Source: Alloyangia pacifica (GTDB lineage Bacteria > Pseudomonadota > Alphaproteobacteria > Rhodobacterales > Rhodobacteraceae). From it: DNA of 64,000 nt. This document shows positions 9,301 to 17,352 of this stretch, piece after piece. The stretch lies in contig NZ_FOZW01000011.1 of assembly GCF_900116195.1 (NCBI RefSeq), forward strand, positions 170,790-234,789, read 5' to 3'. Position numbers and translations under genes: made by a program. The notes under the pieces were generated by a model. That model was not told where the DNA came from. It made no database searches and saw nothing but the letters and a program-made list of their open reading frames with translations. The first letter of the stretch is position 1; each line of letters starts with the position of its first letter.

Positions 9301-9744
9301 CACCACCAGAACGCCGCCATGCGGCGACGAGCCGTAGGCGTTGCCGTGCTTGAGCGCGTCCCCGGCCCGGTCGACACCCGGCCCCTTGCCGTACCAGAGC
9401 CCGAAGACGCCATCGACGGTGCGCTCCGGGTCGGTCTCGACCTGCTGGGTGCCGATGATCTGCGTGGCGCCAAGCTCTTCGTTCACGGCGGGCACGAAGT
9501 CGACCCCGGCCTCGGCCACCAGCTTGCGGTTCTTCGAGACCTCGAGATCGATCCCGCCCACCGGCGAGCCACGGTATCCGGAAATGAAGCCGCGCGTGTT
9601 GAGGCCGTTCTTGCGGTCGCGGCGGGCCTGATCGAGCGCAATGCGCACGATCGCCTGGGTGCCGGTCAGAAAGACCCGTCCCTCGGTGCGCGTGTAGCGG
9701 TCGAGCAGTTCGTAGTCGCGAAGAATGGGTGTCTGGTCAGTCAT
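6304..9744 (-). CDS. indolepyruvate:ferredoxin oxidoreductase, alpha-beta fusion
   Basis: 1146 residues, the usual size of the fused IorA-IorB form. The N-terminal two-thirds is the 2-oxoacid oxidoreductase alpha region (GYRGSPVGG near residue 57) with the TPP segment around GDGTYYHSGS near 497. Iron-sulfur cysteines follow at about residues 630-680 (CEGCGDC and further Cys). The gamma-type domain starts near 720 with LVTGVGGTGVVTVGQ. The enzyme converts aryl-2-oxoacids from aromatic amino acids to aryl-acetyl-CoA with transfer of electrons to ferredoxin. GGGGGGAG sits just before the ATG. It is divergent from an Lrp-type regulator that probably controls it. Confidence 0.95.
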   Translation of the reverse strand: MTDQTPILRDYELLDRYTRTEGRVFLTGTQAIVRIALDQARRDRKNGLNTRGFISGYRGSPVGGIDLEVSKNRKLVAEAGVDFVPAVNEELGATQIIGTQQVETDPERTVDGVFGLWYGKGPGVDRAGDALKHGNAYGSSPHGGVLVVAGDDHGCVSSSMSHQSDVAFMSFFMPTINPANVSEFLTFAEWGYALSRFSGMWVGFKAISETVESGMSFELPKDRVFVTPEFEAPEDGLHYRWPDLPGPQIEARLEHKKAAVLAFARANPIDRTEWGHANARFGIVTTGKSHLDVLEALRLLGIDKARAAEIGIDLYKVGMVWPLEHDGALHFAQGKQELLVVEEKRGIIESQLKEYFYDYPGRKPERMVGKRDENGDRLIPWTQELGAVMLAKHIAGRLERNFPELDLVAKAASVVPAAAPINVPGATRTPYFCSGCPHNSSTKVPEGSQALAGIGCHFMASWMNRNTTSLIQMGGEGVNWVSRSKYNGNKHIFQNLGDGTYYHSGSLALRQAIAAGTNITYKILFNDAVAMTGGQDVDGPISVPAIAQSVAAEGAKKVVIVSDKPEAFRKSDFPAGVEIEHRRELDRVQRELREVPGTTVLIYQQTCATEKRRLRKRGKMEDPKKFAVINPLVCEGCGDCSVESNCLSVEPVETEFGRKRKINLNNCNKDFTCVNGFCPSFVTVEGATLKKAGAGADPRQLEKLAAKLPLPQRPDLSAPWDILVTGVGGTGVVTVGQLIVMAANLEQKGASVLDFMGFAQKFGPVLSYIRMARTEAEVNQVKIEPSSAHALIGCDLVVSSSPKASMTYRKGETRAVMNTAVMPTGDLVQNRDADLNAGARLEAIRGTVDAASLQTLDANLLSEALLGDSVYANVMILGAAWQAGLVPLGEDSLMRAIELNGVKPELNKAAFTWGRVVVNDRAAVERIAAMPVTEVQTLDEQISRRAAFLTDYQNKGWAKRYSDAVEKIRLAETAATGAPGALTEAAVKGLFKVMSYKDEYEVARLHTQTGFYETLGARFEGDFTVKHHMAPPFFPAKLDARGRPYKREFGSWMQGGLKTLAKLKALRGTPLDPFGHTAERKMEREMIADYRALLDRLAAGLTAGNREEAARIAGLVMGVRGYGPVKEQAAEKVRAETKAALEASEF

Positions 9745-9777
9745 AGTCTCCCCCCAGAGCTACATACTAGAATGTAG

Positions 9778-9806
9778 ACATGTCATCATTCATGAATGAT
9801 ACATGT
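9778..9806. promoter_or_regulatory. palindromic operator between oxidoreductase and Lrp genes
   Basis: A perfect 16-bp palindrome (ATCATTCATGAATGAT, 9785-9800) is flanked on both sides by ACATGT (9778-9783 and 9801-9806), giving a nested dyad about 29 bp long. It lies 34 bp upstream of the oxidoreductase start and 77 bp before the Lrp start. Lrp/AsnC proteins bind such dyads next to their own genes. Confidence 0.6.
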
Positions 9807-9882
9807 TCGACCTGAATTTTGATTCCCAATCCATCCAGAATTGCCGGATAATTGACCTGACAAATTCACTTGGAGCGAAATC

Positions 9883-10362
9883 GTGAAACAGGCATTCAAG
9901 ATCGGCCCTCTAGAAGCGAAGATTGCGTCTGAGCTGCAAAAGGACGCCTCGATCAGCGTCGGCGAGCTCGCCGAGCGCACCAACAGCTCGACCGCCACCT
10001 GCTGGCGCCGCATCCGCGCGATGGAGGAGGCCGGCGTGCTGAGCCCCCCTGTCCGCCTCGTCGATCCGGCGAAAGTCGGTCGGGGCATGGACGCCTTTTG
10101 CCAGGTGCGGATGAAATCACAGGACGCAAGAGCACGGGCTCTTTTCCAGAAAGCCATGGAGGCTGAGCCCGCAATCATAGAGGTGTACTCGATCTCGGGC
10201 GACTGGGACTACCTGCTGCATCTCGTGGTTCACGACATCGCCGATCTCGAACAAGTGCTGATGGGACGGGTGCACGAACTCGACTGCGTTGCCAGCGCAT
10301 CCACGCTTTTCGTTCTGCGCCGGGTCAAGCACACGACGGTCATCCCCGTCGAACATGGATGA
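9883..10362 (+). CDS. Lrp/AsnC family transcriptional regulator
   Basis: 159 residues from GTG with GGAG nine bases upstream. The N-terminal helix-turn-helix (about residues 10-60, with SVGELAERTNSSTATCWRRI) is followed by the RAM ligand-binding domain (about 70-150, with the typical GDWDYLLHLVVHDI segment). Such regulators sense amino acids. Divergence from the indolepyruvate oxidoreductase points to control of aromatic amino acid breakdown, which is inference. Confidence 0.95.
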   Translation: MKQAFKIGPLEAKIASELQKDASISVGELAERTNSSTATCWRRIRAMEEAGVLSPPVRLVDPAKVGRGMDAFCQVRMKSQDARARALFQKAMEAEPAIIEVYSISGDWDYLLHLVVHDIADLEQVLMGRVHELDCVASASTLFVLRRVKHTTVIPVEHG

Positions 10363-10433
10363 AGACTTATCCGCATTATTGTTGATCGGGTCCCGGTTTT
10401 GGTGCATTGCCGCGCCAAGCCGTGGAGGAGAGC

Positions 10434-12236
10434 ATGTTTGATCGCGTTCCAGGCAGGCGCCTCGCGCAACTGTCACCGCTTCGCCCCTGGTTCAGGACCG
10501 TCGGCCGGCAAACGCTCGGGCGCGATGTCGTCGCCGGGCTGACAAACGCGGCCTTTGCGCTGCCGCAGGGTGTCGCTTTCGCCATCATCGCGGGCCTGCC
10601 ACCGGAATTCGGTCTCTTCTCCGGCATCATCATCACCGCGATTGCCGCCTTCTACGGCTCGTCAGGCCTCATGGTGTCGGGGCCGACAACGGCGATGTCG
10701 GCCCTTCTCTTTGCGACGCTGTCGGAAATGGCGATGCCCGGGACAGAGCATTACATCGCCCTGGCGATCACCTTGACGCTCATCGTCGGCATCCTGCAGT
10801 TGCTCGCAGGGCTGACTGGGCTCGGCGCATTGATCGCCTTCGTGTCGCATTCGGTGATCGTCGGCTTCACGGCGGCCGCCGCAATCATCATCGCGATCTC
10901 GCAGCTCCCCGGTGCGCTGGGACTAAGCGGCGTGCCGCAGGGCGACACACCGAGCCAGCTGCTGCACGTGATCGAAATGATCGGCGAGGTCCACTGGCCC
11001 TCGCTGCTGGTGGCCGCGGTAACCCTTGGCCTCCTCATGGGACTTCTGCACATCAGCAAAAAGATCCCGGCCTACATCCTCGCTCTTGGCGCAGGCTCCG
11101 GTTTGGCGCTGCTGCTGGGGGCGGAAACGGCCGGCATCGCGATGTTCAAGCCGCTCACGTCGGTCGTCCCCGGGCTTACCCTGCCCAGCGTCTCGCCGGG
11201 GATTTGGAGCGACCTGCTGCCGGGCGCATCTGCCCTGTCGTTTGTCGGCCTGCTCGGCGCCATCTCGATCGGGCGATCCTTTGCCTATCGCCGGGGCGAG
11301 CGCTACGACGCCAATCAGGAAATCGTCGGACAGGGGCTGTCCAACGTCGTGGGCAGCTTCCTGCAATGCTACACAGGATCGGGCTCCTTCACCCGTTCCG
11401 GTCTCAACATCGAAAGCGGTGCCGCAACGGCGATGTCATCGATCTTTGCCGCCGGCTTCCTGTTTGCCGGCCTGCTGATCCTTGCACCCCTCGCGCAGTA
11501 CATCCCGATCCCCGCGATGTCGGCGGTGGTGCTCTTTGTGGCATGGAAGCTGATCGACAAGCCGATGATCCGGCACATCTTCGACAGCGAGCGCAGCGAG
11601 ATCTTCATCCTCGCCGCCAGCTTTCTTTCGGGCCTTCTCGTCGGCCTCGACTTCTCGATCTACGTCGGCGTGGTGATTTCACTGGCGGTCTTCCTCAGGC
11701 ACAGCGCGCACCCGGTGGTCGCAAGCGGAGCCCCGACCATGCGCAACGGGCGCAAGGTCTTCGTGAACACCGAGCTCCATGCCGTGCCCGAATGCCCGCA
11801 GATCCGCACCGTCCGGATTGGCGGCCCGCTCTTCTTCGGTGCGATCGAAGCGGTGGAGGACGAGCTTTCGCGGATCATGGCGCGCGCGCCTGCAGCGACT
11901 GATGTTCTGCTCAGCCTGAAGGGGGTCGGCAAGATTGACCTCTCGGGCGCCGATTTCCTGATCAAGCTGGCCCGCAAGATCGAAGGCTCCGGCCACAAGC
12001 TGCACCTCATCGTCGCCAACCCGGCGATGTTGCACGATCTCGCGCGTCTTCAGGTCACGCAGATCGTCGGCGCGGACTATATGCACACCCACAAGACCGA
12101 TGCCGTCGCCGCGGCCGTCCATGAGGCAGATGAAGACATCTGCGCCCGTTGCAGCGCCCGGATCTTTCACGAGTGTCAGCTCAAGAAGGGTGCCGACACA
12201 ATGCATGTCACCGGGCCGGAAAGCAGCCCCATCTAG
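10434..12236 (+). CDS. SulP family anion transporter with STAS domain
   Basis: 600 residues. The start ATG at 10434 is chosen because GGAGGAG lies 3 to 9 bases before it; an in-frame TTG at 10407 has no such site. Residues about 25-430 form the SulP membrane core, with the signature GLTNAAFALPQGVAFAIIAG near the N-terminus. A cytoplasmic STAS domain follows (about 440-560). The tail ends in a Cys-rich stretch (ICARCSARIFHEC). SulP proteins move sulfate, bicarbonate or dicarboxylates; the substrate here is open. It stands alone after the Lrp gene and borders a decayed region. Confidence 0.93.
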   Translation: MFDRVPGRRLAQLSPLRPWFRTVGRQTLGRDVVAGLTNAAFALPQGVAFAIIAGLPPEFGLFSGIIITAIAAFYGSSGLMVSGPTTAMSALLFATLSEMAMPGTEHYIALAITLTLIVGILQLLAGLTGLGALIAFVSHSVIVGFTAAAAIIIAISQLPGALGLSGVPQGDTPSQLLHVIEMIGEVHWPSLLVAAVTLGLLMGLLHISKKIPAYILALGAGSGLALLLGAETAGIAMFKPLTSVVPGLTLPSVSPGIWSDLLPGASALSFVGLLGAISIGRSFAYRRGERYDANQEIVGQGLSNVVGSFLQCYTGSGSFTRSGLNIESGAATAMSSIFAAGFLFAGLLILAPLAQYIPIPAMSAVVLFVAWKLIDKPMIRHIFDSERSEIFILAASFLSGLLVGLDFSIYVGVVISLAVFLRHSAHPVVASGAPTMRNGRKVFVNTELHAVPECPQIRTVRIGGPLFFGAIEAVEDELSRIMARAPAATDVLLSLKGVGKIDLSGADFLIKLARKIEGSGHKLHLIVANPAMLHDLARLQVTQIVGADYMHTHKTDAVAAAVHEADEDICARCSARIFHECQLKKGADTMHVTGPESSPI

Positions 12237-12485
12237 GCGCCGCGCCGGGTGCGGCCCCCGCGCAAGCGCCTTTCAGGTCTCGAGACTGTCGGCGGCGATG
12301 CGGAGGCCACCATTGGGCACCGAGTTTTCAGGGCCGCTCGGAATGCGGGAATGCGCTTGGTAGCGGCCGCAAAAGCTCACATCGCAAAGGAATGAACCAC
12401 CCCTCTGGCCCTAGTGGCTGCCTGGCGCTGGCCCCTCCGGATCCCGCGCCGGGCGATGGCGCGACGGCTTGACCATGCCGCCCAT

Positions 12486-12775
12486 GGCGACCTGATGCAG
12501 AAGATCTCCGACCCCAAGCCCAATCCGCCGGGCCGACCGCTGATGTGCCAAGGGGTGTCGGATCGCTTTGTCGCCGCCCCGCAGAACGTGTCTCTGCCCT
12601 CCGAGGAGGACGGCATCGACATCGAGAGCGAATTCGGCGTGATCTGCGACCACGCGCCGATGGGCCGCACCTCGGCCGACGCCGCCGCGCGCATCCGCTT
12701 CGTGGCGCAGATCCACACCTGGTCACGGCGCGCCAGCGCCCGTCGAGATGAAGGCCGGGTTCGCCCGCATCGGCG
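12486..12775 (+). pseudogene. fumarylacetoacetate hydrolase family gene, broken fragment
   Basis: The plus strand encodes a clear FAH-family internal piece: DLMQKISDPKPNPPGRPLM, then GID-E-EFGVI and PMGRTSADAAARIR. After codons for QIHTWS near 12725 the match continues in another frame (APVEMKAGF), which shows a frameshift at about 12733. It is then lost within 40 bases. Both the N-terminus and the catalytic C-terminal half are missing. The intact family opens acylpyruvate-type substrates. No function can be expected here. Confidence 0.7.
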
Positions 12776-12873
12776 CCTGGTACCATCGCTCTGGTCAACA
12801 CCCGCGCCGGCGCGTTCTAGGGCCGACCCGGCTAGGCCGCCGCGAGGCGACGCCCTGACTTGCGGAACGCAAC

Positions 12874-13050
12874 ATGAAGGTCTGCCGCACCGACTTCTGG
12901 AGCAGGGACGCGCCGCTTCAGGCGGTGGCGGAAAAGGCCAAGGCGATCGGGCAATGGGATCTGTTCTGGGGAGGCCGCAAGGCCGGGGACGAAACCGTCC
13001 ATTGCCACATGGAGAGGCTCGCCAACCTCGATCAAAGGAAACCTGGCTGA
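12874..13050 (+). other. unidentified 58-codon open frame in decayed region
   Basis: An ATG at 12874 opens a frame beginning MKVCRTDFWSRDAPL and ending at TGA 13048-13050. No ribosome-binding site is seen. It lies between the FAH fragment and the IstB remnant. A stretch reading EKAKAIGQWDLF faintly recalls acyl-CoA dehydrogenases, but I do not claim this. It is probably a gene fragment, not a working gene. Confidence 0.25.
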
Positions 13051-13362
13051 GGCTCGTGGTGATGACCGCGCTGGTGCGCTCGTAGAGCGTGCTCAGCAGG
13101 TGGAAGATCAAGGGCCCCCTACGCGCTGAACGGCAGCTTTCCGAGCTCGTCTATTGCCCGGCAGGTGATTGCGCCGCAATCTGCCGGGAGGGCAGGATCA
13201 CCAGATCGAGGCGGATGAGGGTCTCCGCGATGTGTCCGTCTGTTCACTTGGCCTCCTCCTGCTCGAGAGCATTGAAGAGTTAGATGGTCGAGAAGCCGCG
13301 CACCCTCCGGCGACGATGCGCGATGGCATGGATGCCGAGCGCGGTCGAGATGTGGGTCTGCT
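13051..13362 (-). pseudogene. IstB-like ATPase remnant (IS21 family)
   Basis: Read on the minus strand, broken frames give segments typical of IstB: THISTALGIHAIAH, then FSTI-stop-LFNALEQEEAK, IAETLIRLDLVIL, and finally FHLLSTLYERTSAVITTSLS. At least two stop codons and a frame change interrupt it. The Walker A region upstream and the C-terminal third are absent. IstB assists the IS21 transposase IstA; no istA was found nearby. Transposase activity is not expected. Confidence 0.75.
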
Positions 13363-13410
13363 GGGTTCCGGGCCGCCCCTCTCGGGACATTGCTGCACAA
13401 GAGCCTGCCG

Positions 13411-13920
13411 CACGCGTGTCTCGCAGATCACCCTGCTCCTCATCCCGACAGCAGCCTGATCCGTGCGCTGGGACTTGTAGTGTTAGCTGGACGTAGCGAC
13501 ACGAATGGCCCCACGAACCCTCCGTATCAACACACCCCAGGCAACGCGCATCCCGGTGACGAGGTTGCGAAAACGGCCAAGCTGCAGGGCTTTCGCCGGA
13601 TCACGTCCTGCAACATTTCGTGGTCAAACGTCAGGTCCGCGGCGATCTTTAGCCGGCTGTTCGCATCCTCCAGCGCCTTCGCCCGGCGCGTCTCATCCAG
13701 CAGCAGGCGCCGCACCTTTCTGCAAGGTGAAGTTTGCCGCCTCGCTAGTCCCGGTTTTCCGCCAAGTCTTCGCGACCGGCGTGCCTTGCTCGGCCTGCTT
13801 CAGGATGAACGCCTTCTGCGCCGCCGTGAACCTCGATGCCTTCATGAGTTCCCGCGCCTTTCCCAGCCAGGAAAGACCAGCTGAAAACTCCAGCTTCAAA
13901 CGGTCCAGTTCTCAGGGGCA
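13411..13920 (-). mobile_element. IS3-family insertion sequence remnant (orfA and start of orfB)
   Basis: OrfA starts at ATG 13844 with MKASRFTAAQKAFILKQ and GTPVA, the helix-turn-helix end of IS3 OrfA. It changes frame and continues as ALEDANSRLKIAADLTFD and MLQDVIRRKP. OrfB follows in another frame (LVTGMRVAWGV, an internal stop, HYKS, ICETRVR) and ends abruptly at about 13411, where unrelated sequence and then the IstB remnant begin. The DDE catalytic core is gone. Sequence near 13900-13920 (TGCCCCTGAGAA on the minus strand) may be the old terminal repeat. Confidence 0.8.
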
Positions 13921-14059
13921 GAGCACGCAGCCCGGCCGAAAAGCGCGCTCGGATAGCCGCCATCGACACCGGGGCCCTTCCCTGCGGTGTCGACGGCCAA
14001 CCTTGCACTGGCTTTTGGCCTGGGCCGCTCGCTGGCACGCGCTCACCAAAATCGCCGTT
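13921..14059. other. non-coding stretch with imperfect hairpin
   Basis: 139 bases between the IS3 remnant and the alcohol dehydrogenase stop codon with no credible gene. A 12-bp inverted repeat with one mismatch (13960-13971 with 13985-13996) could form a hairpin after the dehydrogenase message. It lacks a U-run, so a terminator role is uncertain. Confidence 0.4.
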
Positions 14060-15097
<1,038 letters not shown>

Positions 15098-15292
15098 CGC
15101 AGGGTCTTTCGGCTGTTCACGTTCATTTTTCGGGAGCACGTCGGCATCGGGGAAACCCTGCCTGCCGATCTTCCTCCCGCTCGGATGTCTTGCAGCAGAT
15201 CCGCCGCGACGACCAGTGCTCGCGGGATACCCGCCACCTCTCCGGCGGCGGACACTCGATTGTCTCCGGGGCGCGATTGCAACGACCGGAGA

Positions 15293-16324
15293 TCACTGCC
15301 CCCAGGTGCGCTCCAGCGTCGCGATCCAGTTGCGGTGGGCGATTTTCGCGAGGTCTTCCTCGCCGTAACCGGCCGCGCGCAGGGCCTCCAGAAGGCGCTG
15401 CACGCCAGCCACATCCCCCATCTGACGCGACATGAAGGTGCCGTCGAAATCCGAGCCGAGCGCAACGTGGTCGATACCGACGCGCTCGACGAGGTAGTCG
15501 ATGTGGCGGACCATGACGTCAAAGCCCATCTCGGGATCGCGGATCCCCTCGGGGTGGAGGAAGCGCACGCCGAAGTTCAGCCCGATCAGGCCGCCGGTCT
15601 CTCGGATCGCATCCAGTTGCTTGTCCGTGGCATTGCGGCTGTGCGGGCAGATCGCGAAGGCGTTCGAATGCGAGGCCACAAGCGGCGCATCCGAGATCCG
15701 CGCGACATCCCAGAAGCCGGCGTCGTTGAGGTGCGACAGATCTACGAGGATCCCCAGCTCGTTGCAGAGCCGGACCAGATCCTGCCCGGCCGCGGTCAGC
15801 CCGCCACCGATGTCGGGCTCACGCCCCATGACGAAAGGCACGCCATGGGCGAAGATGTTCGGGCGGCTCCAGACCGGACCCATCGTGCGCAAGCCGGCGG
15901 CATGCAGCACGTGCAGCAGGTCGAGGTCTTCGGTCGCGGCCTCGATGCCCTCTATGTGGAACACGGCGGCAAAGCTGCCCTCTGCCATGGCCGCGCGGAT
16001 ATCGGCGGCACTGCGGCAGAGCGTGACCGCCCCGTCAGACTGGCGCACGATGCGATGAAGCAGCGCGGCTTGCGCAATCGTCTGCTTAAGGGCAGAGGCC
16101 TGCGGCACGCGCGGCAGGTCGCCGTTCTCGTCCAGCGTCTGATCGTCGGTGCTCACCCAGACCGCGCAGAGCCCGCCAGCGAACTTCGAGGCCTGCGCCC
16201 GTGGCAGGTCGATCTGCATGCCCGGCGCGCCGGTCAGGAAGCGGGTCTCGGCGCCGTCACGAGCGCTCAGCAGTTTCGAGAGCACATCGTTGTGGCCGTC
16301 GAAGACGGGGATCATCTCGCTCAC
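15293..16324 (-). CDS. membrane dipeptidase (peptidase family M19)
   Basis: 343 residues from a GTG that overlaps the isoaspartyl peptidase stop by 4 bases (GTGA). The metal-binding start FDGHNDVLSKLL (His-x-Asp), the middle HIEGIE, and DLSHLN plus VASHSN further on match the M19 binuclear zinc site. No signal peptide or membrane anchor is seen, so despite the family name it should be cytoplasmic. M19 enzymes cleave dipeptides, including D-amino-acid and dehydro forms. Tight coupling to a peptidase, two HyuA/DUF917 pairs and a dipeptide-type ABC transporter suggests it finishes the breakdown of an imported modified dipeptide. Confidence 0.94.
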   Translation of the reverse strand: MSEMIPVFDGHNDVLSKLLSARDGAETRFLTGAPGMQIDLPRAQASKFAGGLCAVWVSTDDQTLDENGDLPRVPQASALKQTIAQAALLHRIVRQSDGAVTLCRSAADIRAAMAEGSFAAVFHIEGIEAATEDLDLLHVLHAAGLRTMGPVWSRPNIFAHGVPFVMGREPDIGGGLTAAGQDLVRLCNELGILVDLSHLNDAGFWDVARISDAPLVASHSNAFAICPHSRNATDKQLDAIRETGGLIGLNFGVRFLHPEGIRDPEMGFDVMVRHIDYLVERVGIDHVALGSDFDGTFMSRQMGDVAGVQRLLEALRAAGYGEEDLAKIAHRNWIATLERTWGQ

Positions 16325-17280
16325 AGCTGCACCTCGTGGATGTCCTCGTGGGTCGCGACGAAGGCCCGGCCTTCGGGGGTGACCCAGCCGCGGAACATGC
16401 CTGCGGTGTTGAAGGGCGCGCTGACCTGACCCGAGGCGTCCAGCGCCACCAGCCCCGCACCGACGATCCCGGTGGTCTGCGACGAGGCCGAGAGATCCAC
16501 GTGCACCACATGCTCGGCCGCCGTACGGACGTCTTCCTTCAGATAGGCAATCCGCGCCGCGATCTCGTGCCCGACCACGTGCCGGATGAAGAACTCGCCC
16601 TTGCCGGTGCCCGACACGGCGCAGACCCCGTCGCGCGCGTAGGTGCCGGCACCGATCACCGGGCTGTCGCCGACGCGGCCGGCGGGCTTGTTGGTGTAGC
16701 CCCCGGTCGAGGTGGCCGCCGCGAGGTGCCCAGCCCCATCGAGCGCCACCGCGCCGACGGTTCCGTGCTTCTCGTTCTCGGTCGCCTCGGTTCCGGCAGC
16801 CGCATGCGCCTTCATCGCCGCGAGGGCCTCGACGCGTTTCTGCGTGGTGAAATAGTCCTGCGGCATGACCTCGAGGCCCGCCCCGGCAGCGAAGTCATCC
16901 GCCGCGCCGCCGGTCAGGAACACCGCGCGGCCATCGTCCATCAGCGCACGGGCCGCGCGCACCGGATTGCGGATGCCGCGCGCCGCGCTGACTGCGCCCG
17001 CCTCGAGCGTGGCACCGTCCATGATCGAGGCATCAAGTTCGTGGAAGCCGTCCTCGTTCAGCGCGGCACCGTGCCCGGCGTTGAAATGCGGACTGTCTTC
17101 CATGACGACGACGGCGGCCTCCACTGCGGCGACGGCAGAGCCGCCTTCCGTCAGTTCCGCCCAGCCCGCGGCGAGCGCGCGCGCCAGGTCCTGCCGAGCC
17201 TCGGCCCAGTCTTCCGCGCTCATGCTGTCGAGGGGCAGCACGCCGCAGCCCCCGTGAATGGCCAGTGCAATCGTCGTCAT
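16321..17280 (-). CDS. isoaspartyl peptidase/L-asparaginase (Ntn hydrolase)
   Basis: 319 residues. The autocleavage and catalytic motif HGTVGAVA is present with Thr174 as the expected new N-terminal nucleophile, followed by ATSTGGYTNKPAGRVGDSP, a typical substrate-binding loop. The N-terminus (IALAIHGGCG) is also standard. AGGAAG precedes the ATG. It should mature into alpha and beta subunits and split beta-aspartyl dipeptides or asparagine. It lies between hyuA-2 (72-base gap with a hairpin) and the dipeptidase (overlap), so it belongs to the same operon. Confidence 0.95.
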   Translation of the reverse strand: MTTIALAIHGGCGVLPLDSMSAEDWAEARQDLARALAAGWAELTEGGSAVAAVEAAVVVMEDSPHFNAGHGAALNEDGFHELDASIMDGATLEAGAVSAARGIRNPVRAARALMDDGRAVFLTGGAADDFAAGAGLEVMPQDYFTTQKRVEALAAMKAHAAAGTEATENEKHGTVGAVALDGAGHLAAATSTGGYTNKPAGRVGDSPVIGAGTYARDGVCAVSGTGKGEFFIRHVVGHEIAARIAYLKEDVRTAAEHVVHVDLSASSQTTGIVGAGLVALDASGQVSAPFNTAGMFRGWVTPEGRAFVATHEDIHEVQL

Positions 17281-17303
17281 AGTCGTCTTCCTGTCTTCAT
17301 GCA

Positions 17304-17335
17304 GAGCCGCCCTGGCATCATCGCCGGGGCGGCTC
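17304..17335 (-). promoter_or_regulatory. intercistronic GC hairpin after the second HyuA gene
   Basis: Perfect 9-bp stem (17304-17312 with 17327-17335) with a 14-base loop, 18 bases past the HyuA stop and ahead of the isoaspartyl peptidase. There is no U-run on the minus strand. Likely a message-stability or partial-termination element. Confidence 0.5.
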
Positions 17336-17352
17336 AGTCCTCAGCCTAGGCG

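Noticed and set aside
8236..9777. 513-codon plus-strand frame opposite the indolepyruvate oxidoreductase
   Set aside because: Antisense to conserved TPP-enzyme sequence and without any family pattern.
12874..13050. Assigning the small frame to acyl-CoA dehydrogenase
   Set aside because: Only about 12 residues look similar, too few to support the family; left unidentified.
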